NCBI RefSeq assembly: GCF_963678635.1
Contig: NC_087064.1
Location: 19,084,509-19,148,508, forward strand
DNA length: 64,000 bases
Direction of reading: 5' to 3'
From: Symsagittifera roscoffensis
Taxonomy: Eukaryota; Xenacoelomorpha; Acoela; Convolutidae
Below the pieces are notes generated by a model. It was given only the letters and a program-made list of their open reading frames with translations, did not search any database and had not been told where the DNA came from. The position numbers and the translations under genes were made by a program. Each line of letters starts with the position of its first letter. Within the stretch, counting starts at the first letter, position 1. Shown here piece by piece: positions 58,501 through 64,000 of this stretch.

Positions 58501-61031
58501 GCGTGAAAACAACAATCGAGAATTCACTAGTTTACTAATTTCCAATCGGCAAACGCAAGCAAAAATAAATTGAATTTGAATAGTCTCACAAATGAAAATT
58601 TACACGAGAAAAGGTCGATAATTTTTTTTCACGCTCGCGTGTTTTTTCACAGAGAAGAAGCTTCGCTTCGCAAACACTAGTGAGAAAACGTCAAAAAGCA
58701 GCTCTATAAAGTGCAATAAGAAAAAGTAGAAATAAGCCTCGAATTAGTAAAAATGCGGCTACTTCTCGGATTCGATCTGCGACCTAGAGATTTGAGTCTA
58801 ACGCACAATCCACTCAGCCACTGACGCTTAATTGATCACAAACACTAGCGAAAAACAAAGCAGACAACAGATGCTACAAAATTTCTAATGCTATATCGTG
58901 ATTACAGCAGAAGTGTCACCAAATAAGTGAATATTTTTCTACTTTCAATGAACACTTTTATTTGAGAGTAAAGATTAGAAAAAAAAGAAAGTTCGTACTA
59001 ATACACTAGCTGCTCGTTAGTGTAATGACAGCTTAAAACATCAAAAGAAATTTTGACACAGAGGCGAAGCTGAGCTTCGCACCACTTGTGATACACAAGA
59101 AAGCTCCAAAAATCAAAATATAATGTGTCTCAAACTTGAACGAATTTTGTTGAAAAAATCGTAGGCTAAAACGTCAAGAAAATTTTATTTTCAATGTTAA
59201 AAAAATCATTTACCTTCATAACAAAAGAAGCAATGAGGCTTAACTCTTATCCATTTCTTGGGCTTATCCATTCTGAGCTTATGCATTCCTTTCTGATAAC
59301 CAATAGATGAAAACGATAAGAAAACATTTCTATAAAAAAATTGAGATACAAAAATATCCCAAATGTACTCGAAAACTGTTCATTAAACCTTGTCACCAAA
59401 CAAACTGCATATACAACAAGAGCAATCGAGGCGAAAGGCCCTATCCGCTAATTGCTATAGTATACGACCAAAAAAAACGAAAAACAGAATTTCAAAAACA
59501 TGAAAGAAAAAATTAGACTTGCCACCGAAAAGAATTTGCCGAAAGCCAGAAAAAGATCTGAAATCCCATGGAATTAACCCAGTTACATCAAGAATTATCA
59601 ATTATGAAAATTGTTCGTTACGGTAAAAAAAAAGCTAGATCCACACAAAAAAAAACATATAAAAACCGCAAACAAAGGAAATAAAAAAACCTCCAACAAA
59701 GGAAATATCAAAAACTTCAGCCAGAAAGAATCACAATCAAGGATTTCGTGCAGAACTTGCCACCACGTTTCTTCGCACAGAAAAAGTCGAGTCACTCTTG
59801 CAAAAAAACCGGGAAATTTAACAATTTTTTTTTGACATTGAAACAATACGTTAAACCGGGAAATTTATCAATTTTTTTGACATATTGAAACAATACGTTC
59901 AAAATTTTTTTATTTCCAACAGAAAACTTTGACGCCTGTAAAAACCAGAAACCCATGAACTATATTTACCCTCATGAAAGTGAAGAAAAACATTGCTTCA
60001 AATATCTATCAACAATTAGAAAACTAATTACCCGGCAAGTAAGCCGACAAAAATTGGGTTGAAATCAAAAGCCGACAAAAAATCAACGCACATCTAAAAG
60101 ATTTTTCAGCAGTAAAACAATTATCAATTCAGTCGTTGATCCAGCTGTTGAATTACAGCTGTTAGACGCCCAAGTTGGGTAAAAATAGGTGGGCAGAAAT
60201 CATTTGGATATGACCACAAAATTCAGTCATCCTGAGGACAAATTTGTTTACGGGGAAAAAGTATAATGCCCGATTGTAATATATCTGCTAATCGCAAGGG
60301 TAAATAGTCTTTCGTTAACCAAAAATACATAAAAAAATCGAAGTGGATGTGCGTATTATCCAAGTAATTATACGCAGGATTAAACGCATGTACTGTAAAA
60401 AAAATTAAACACAGAAAAGTAACACAAACGGCCACTTGGCTTTGAAAAAGTGAATTGGTTATTACTCACAAGCCTTCACTTGGGTGCTTATAATACTCAA
60501 TATTTTTCAATAAGGAAGTTTTCGCATTTAAACCAATGAGAGAGCGAACAACTTTACATTGAATTTTTTAAAATAAATTTCTCGAAAAAAAAAATTTAAG
60601 TTTTGGCGAATGTGGAACACAACTATGCAATATGGACCTTTTCAAAAACCATTCAAAACTACTTTTTACCACAAGCCGATTAACAGTAAATTATTTCCAA
60701 AACATGGCCAAATATTTTGCTTTTCACATTCGTCATTTTTATTTCAGTAAAATTCACTTAATTTAAGGAAACTGGGAAAACATCGATTGTACTTTAATGA
60801 AACTGACTTAAAAAAGTTGCACAAAAAAAAACGTGTGACTGTTTGGAAAAAAGCGAAGTCGTAATAAAACCACGCAATTGTTTCAGGGAGTTTGAAGGCT
60901 GTAACAAGAAAATGAATCATTGCATTATAAATTCTCTTAAATTCCATGAGTGAAATTACGTTCAGAAACAAGTTAAAATACCAGAAACTCATGTAAGTAT
61001 TATTCGCAAGTATATTTTTGTTATTTGCACT

Positions 61032-62286
61032 TCACTTACATGGTTGTACGGTGACAGGTTCTCCGTTCTGGTTGTCATCATAGAGGTCTTCTGGATTGAA
61101 CTGTCCATCTGTTTCGTCGCCGGCCGGCTTGAACTTGCCGCAGCAACAGTTGCAGCAGCAACAACAGCACAAACAGCAGCAGCAGCCAGACAGACAGAAG
61201 ATCGAAATGAAACAGCACTTGGCCAGAGGAGTATCCATCTTCATCCAAACTTTCAACGCCTAGCAACCACAATGAAAAATTATTATTATTTTGGCCAGTT
61301 TCAAATAGTTCGTTTCTCTTCTGGAAGCGCAAAAATGATTTAATTGATTTTTGATCGGTTACAAGCTTTATCAGTGATATAACCACATAACGAATGCGGA
61401 CCATCGGCGTATGGCTGAGTTAAAAACTTAGCTTCTCACAAGGTACGTTTTTTTACAATCATTTTAGTACGAAACAAACAAAACAAAGGATACCTTTCAT
61501 GATGGCCCTTGTTATTTTAGTACGCTGGAGCTGAGCAACCCATGGCTCTCTAGTAAAAATTTCAGGATTAATAATTAACATTACTCTAACACACCTCTGG
61601 TCCCATCTGTTCTAGCATCTGGAGGCCTTTGCTGCCATACTTGTCGTAGATGTCTCGCTTTGCCTCATCCGACAACACAGCATTTGCACGACTGATCTCT
61701 TTGAACTAAGCAAACAGAGGGCAAAAGGTCAAAAAACATTACAAAACAAACAATAGTTCATAATTCTTTAAAATACATTTTTTTTATTTATTACCTTTTT
61801 TGAATAGATCGAAAAATAAATACTTTTAACATGAGCAAGCTTCATCCACAGAAACATAAATTTGAAAAAATAATTCCGCTGATTAATACGAGAAAAATTA
61901 CGAATTTTTATGCTGAACACATTTGGATTTCTATGCTAGGTCACTCAGGCTGAAAACTTTACTGTTGACCTCTCATTAAATAATATTTCAGCAGCCCGAC
62001 CAATCAGATTCGTCGAATAGCTTGTATTTTAGAATCCAAATCTGGAGCCAGATATTGTATTCACACTCTTGATTCAACTTACAGTTTCAGCCGCATCTGG
62101 ATTATCCCTGTTCTTGTCTGGGTGGTATTTCAAGGCTAACTGAAACACAATATATTAAAAGCAAGATAACTCATTTCATATTTTATATTGGAATTGATAG
62201 AAAAACCAACCTTTCTGTAACTCTTTTTAATCTCTTCTGGCGTGGCCTTCTTTTCCACCTGGAGCAGTTTGTACAGACTTTCACCT
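61032..62286 (-). CDS. DNAJC5: cysteine string protein (DnaJ co-chaperone), first exon not found
   Basis: Synaptic-vesicle co-chaperone that works with Hsc70 on SNAREs; the palmitoylated cysteine string anchors it to membrane. Exons: 62286-62211, 62139-62083, 61705-61595, 61259-61032; introns 71, 377 and 335 nt, all GT-AG, in frame. J domain: [20 protein letters not shown], then [24 protein letters not shown] with the HPD motif, then [20 protein letters not shown] and [17 protein letters not shown]. The last exon has the linker [14 protein letters not shown], then the cysteine string (about 18 Cys in 28 residues, ending NCCCGK) and a short acidic tail ending VTVQPCK. The seen part is 156 residues; human CSP-alpha has 198, with a longer tail. 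The start Met and about 10-15 N-terminal residues must lie in an upstream exon, not identified up to 64000. Confidence 0.95.
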
Positions 62287-62557
62287 CTAAAACGAAACGG
62301 CCGATTAAATAACATCGTAATTTCGAGGATGCCAATGCCAGAGTTTCCGATGGATTCTTCAGTGTTCCTTTGTTTTTCGCATTTATTTGTTTATGATTTG
62401 TAATCTACATGTTCGAGGCGAAGCTATATTTTGCATATAACTAATGGTTTCAAAACGCTTATGTACATATCAATTAAAAATATTGGACAAAAGTCGAAAT
62501 TACCTCGATTACATTTGCTTTGAGATAAACAACAATCTGCTTAGACAAAAGTCTTTT
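62287..62557. other. CSP intron or 5' region
   Basis: No exon recognised. A short family-like word gttcgaggcgaagct is at 62411-62425. Confidence 0.35.
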
Positions 62558-62885
62558 TCTACTGAAACGGCCCTTAGAAAAAACAGTTGCTCTACTATCA
62601 CGTGATCTAACAGCGGCTATCGACACTAAATCACACGAAATTCTGAAATTTCTACGAACTACAGTTGGTTTAGGAAGCACTGTACTACAGTGGATTGAGT
62701 CTTATCGGGCCAAGTAACCAAACATTTTTCAGATGAGATTACCATAGGACAAGGTGTTCCACAGTACTCGCTCCTCGGGTGCTTCCTTTTTTGTATCTAC
62801 CTCTTTCCAATATGTTAATTTATTTTCTCATCCGGCTTGAATACCAACTATATGTTGATGATTTGTTATTTATATTGAACGTTGA
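62558..62885 (+). pseudogene. non-LTR retrotransposon reverse transcriptase fragment
   Basis: Broken RT core on the plus strand, opposite to CSP. Motifs in order but in different frames: STETALRKN (62558), LLSRDLTAAIDTKSHEIL then VGLGSTVLQWIESY (from about 62590), QGVPQYSLLGCFLFCIYLFP (about 62748), and the catalytic YVDD box followed by LLF at 62851. Motif order and the STETAL and GVPQ-LG boxes fit the CR1/L2/Jockey-type RTs. In-frame stops and frameshifts make it dead. Spacing between motifs is shortened, so internal deletions are likely. Confidence 0.8.
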
Positions 62886-63204
62886 AAAAAAAACGAACGA
62901 GAAAAATTTCTTTGCTCGTAATTTAATTGTCAAAACTTGAATGAACTACAAGATGGCGACATGACCGTTTTTAACACTTTCTTACCGTATCAAAGAAATA
63001 TTGGGTCCTTGAGAATAATTCATTAGGGGTCACCGACCTTTCACTTCATAGTCCCAAACCCGACGACAAACGATTAATTATCCAGTCTAGTTAACTTTGG
63101 TCACACGAAAAACACGCACAATTCGCATATCCTTGCTTTATTTTGTAACGATTTCGCTGTCTGATTTTTGTGAGAAGTTAACCCAGAGTAGACGTACAAT
63201 TATC

Positions 63205-64000
63205 AATGTTCTCTAACAGGAAGAGAATATTCAAAAGTGTACAAAATCCTGATGCCCAAATGCAAACGCTTGTCTGATTGTGTTTCGAGTTCATTTTAAG
63301 TTTTAAAAAAGTAGAGCTCACTTTAATATTCGTTTCACATCGCGTCCATGCTGACTTAAACATGACTTTCTCTGAACTGACTTTTCGCTTAGGATTGATA
63401 CTTAAAACCTTAGGATTGATACTAATCAACATAGCAAACATATAGTTGGAAAAGTGTCAATGAACGCAAACAAACAGAAAACAACTTTTCTGAAAAACTT
63501 TACCTTCCGAATTTCAAAGAAAAAATACATGGCTCTTTGAATTGCAAGGCTCTTTAAAGCTCTTTGAGTTTCAGAAACACTTTTTGACACGTTGCTGATA
63601 ACATGAATTCAATGTGAGAAAACCGGCGTTAAGTAAAGTTTTTATTCCGCAGGAAAATCTATTAAAAAAAAACGAAATTAAGAGAACTCAACTTGAGAAA
63701 ACTCGATCAATAGGTTGTTTTTGTATTCCGCTGAGAAATCAGAAAACTAAATTCCGCTTACGAAATTAGAAGTTGACAACGTTTTTAGTGCCCTTACTCT
63801 ATTGCAGTTCGACGGTTGAGTTTGTCTTCCTTTTAACAGGACAATTGAACTGAACTTAAAAAACTCATAAGTCAAACCGCGAAAAACCACGACCTATATA
63901 AGTTCTCTAACAGAAAGAGAATTCTCGCCGTCTGTCAAACATTCCAAAGTGTACTAAGACTTGATGCCCAAATGCAAAAGCTAGTCTCATTGTGTTTCGA
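63205..64000. repeat. direct repeats flanking a family C copy
   Basis: About 90 bp recurs at 63205-63290 and 63903-64000 (ttctctaacag-aagagaat..., gtgtac-aa..., tgatgcccaaatgcaaa, tgtgtttcga). Between them is a family C element beginning atatagttggaaaagtgtca (63443) with body words gtcttccttttaacagg and running to about 63898, where its right terminus is replaced by the second repeat. A short duplication ttaggattgatact is at 63391 and 63410. The window ends inside the second direct repeat. Confidence 0.6.

Larger units (their letters stand above)
49766..61251. repeat. tandem duplication, copy 2 (about 11.49 kb)
   Basis: Second copy of 38274-49761. The junction reads ...catccaaact, then four extra bases CAAC (49762-49765), then taaaaaatcaatt. 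The right boundary at 61251/61252 lies 8 nt inside the CSP last exon (exon starts at 61259). Internal repeats correspond to those listed for copy 1 at +11,490 to +11,492. Confidence 0.95.

Noticed and set aside
61078-61404. 108-codon minus-strand frame with Leu-rich stretch over the CSP last exon
   Set aside because: The Leu run is the cysteine string read one base off; the in-frame splice from the J-domain exons supports the other frame.
62474-62680. 68-codon minus-strand frame as the missing CSP first exon
   Set aside because: It overlaps the plus-strand RT relic and has no CSP-like N-terminus or usable donor phase.
1-64000. CRISPR arrays, operons with ribosome-binding sites or other prokaryotic systems
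   Set aside because: Spliced animal-type genes throughout; the repeats are dispersed, not regularly spaced with spacers.

Overview
The window reads as nuclear DNA of an invertebrate animal. It is AT-rich, its genes have GT-AG introns, its proteins are animal-type (SLC37 transporter, syntenin, TBC1D22, cysteine string protein, transketolase, C2H2 zinc finger), and the space between genes is full of short non-autonomous repeats. I cannot name the species. The window begins at an EcoRI site, which would fit a cloned insert.

Layout: all seven supported gene loci are on the minus strand. From left to right they are: an SLC37 sugar-phosphate/phosphate antiporter (five exons seen, 1533-6978); an unrecognised 3'-terminal exon (7552-7805); a two-exon C2H2 zinc-finger gene (12741-15230); an intronless transketolase (18434-20329); a six-exon syntenin gene (29494-39202); an intronless TBC1D22 Rab-GAP gene present twice (39689-41083 and 51181-52575); and a cysteine string protein (DNAJC5) gene without its first exon (61032-62286). 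Syntenin (exosome and syndecan trafficking), TBC1D22 (Rab regulation) and CSP (synaptic vesicle chaperone) all act in membrane traffic. That grouping may be chance.

The largest structure is a head-to-tail tandem duplication of about 11.49 kb (38274-49761 and 49766-61251). I found only two substitutions and two single-base indels between the copies. One end lies in syntenin intron 1 and the other 8 nt inside the last CSP exon. It therefore gives two full TBC1D22 genes, a spare syntenin first exon and an orphan CSP last exon, while one intact syntenin locus and one intact CSP locus remain at the outer edges. It is either very recent or an assembly artefact.

Three interspersed families fill much of the rest. 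Families A and B share a GC-rich hairpin head (core gaggcgaagc). Each has a short motif after the head that returns inverted at its tail, and A carries a tRNA-like pol III region. Family C (about 0.4-0.65 kb) has short terminal inverted repeats that differ between copies but still match within a copy. There is also a decayed FLYWCH/MULE transposase, a decayed non-LTR reverse transcriptase with a YVDD box, a foldback element, and a run of 27 G in an intron.

Syntenin shows one apparent lesion: an extra GC dinucleotide at the start of its PDZ2 exon breaks an otherwise continuous 309-codon reading frame.
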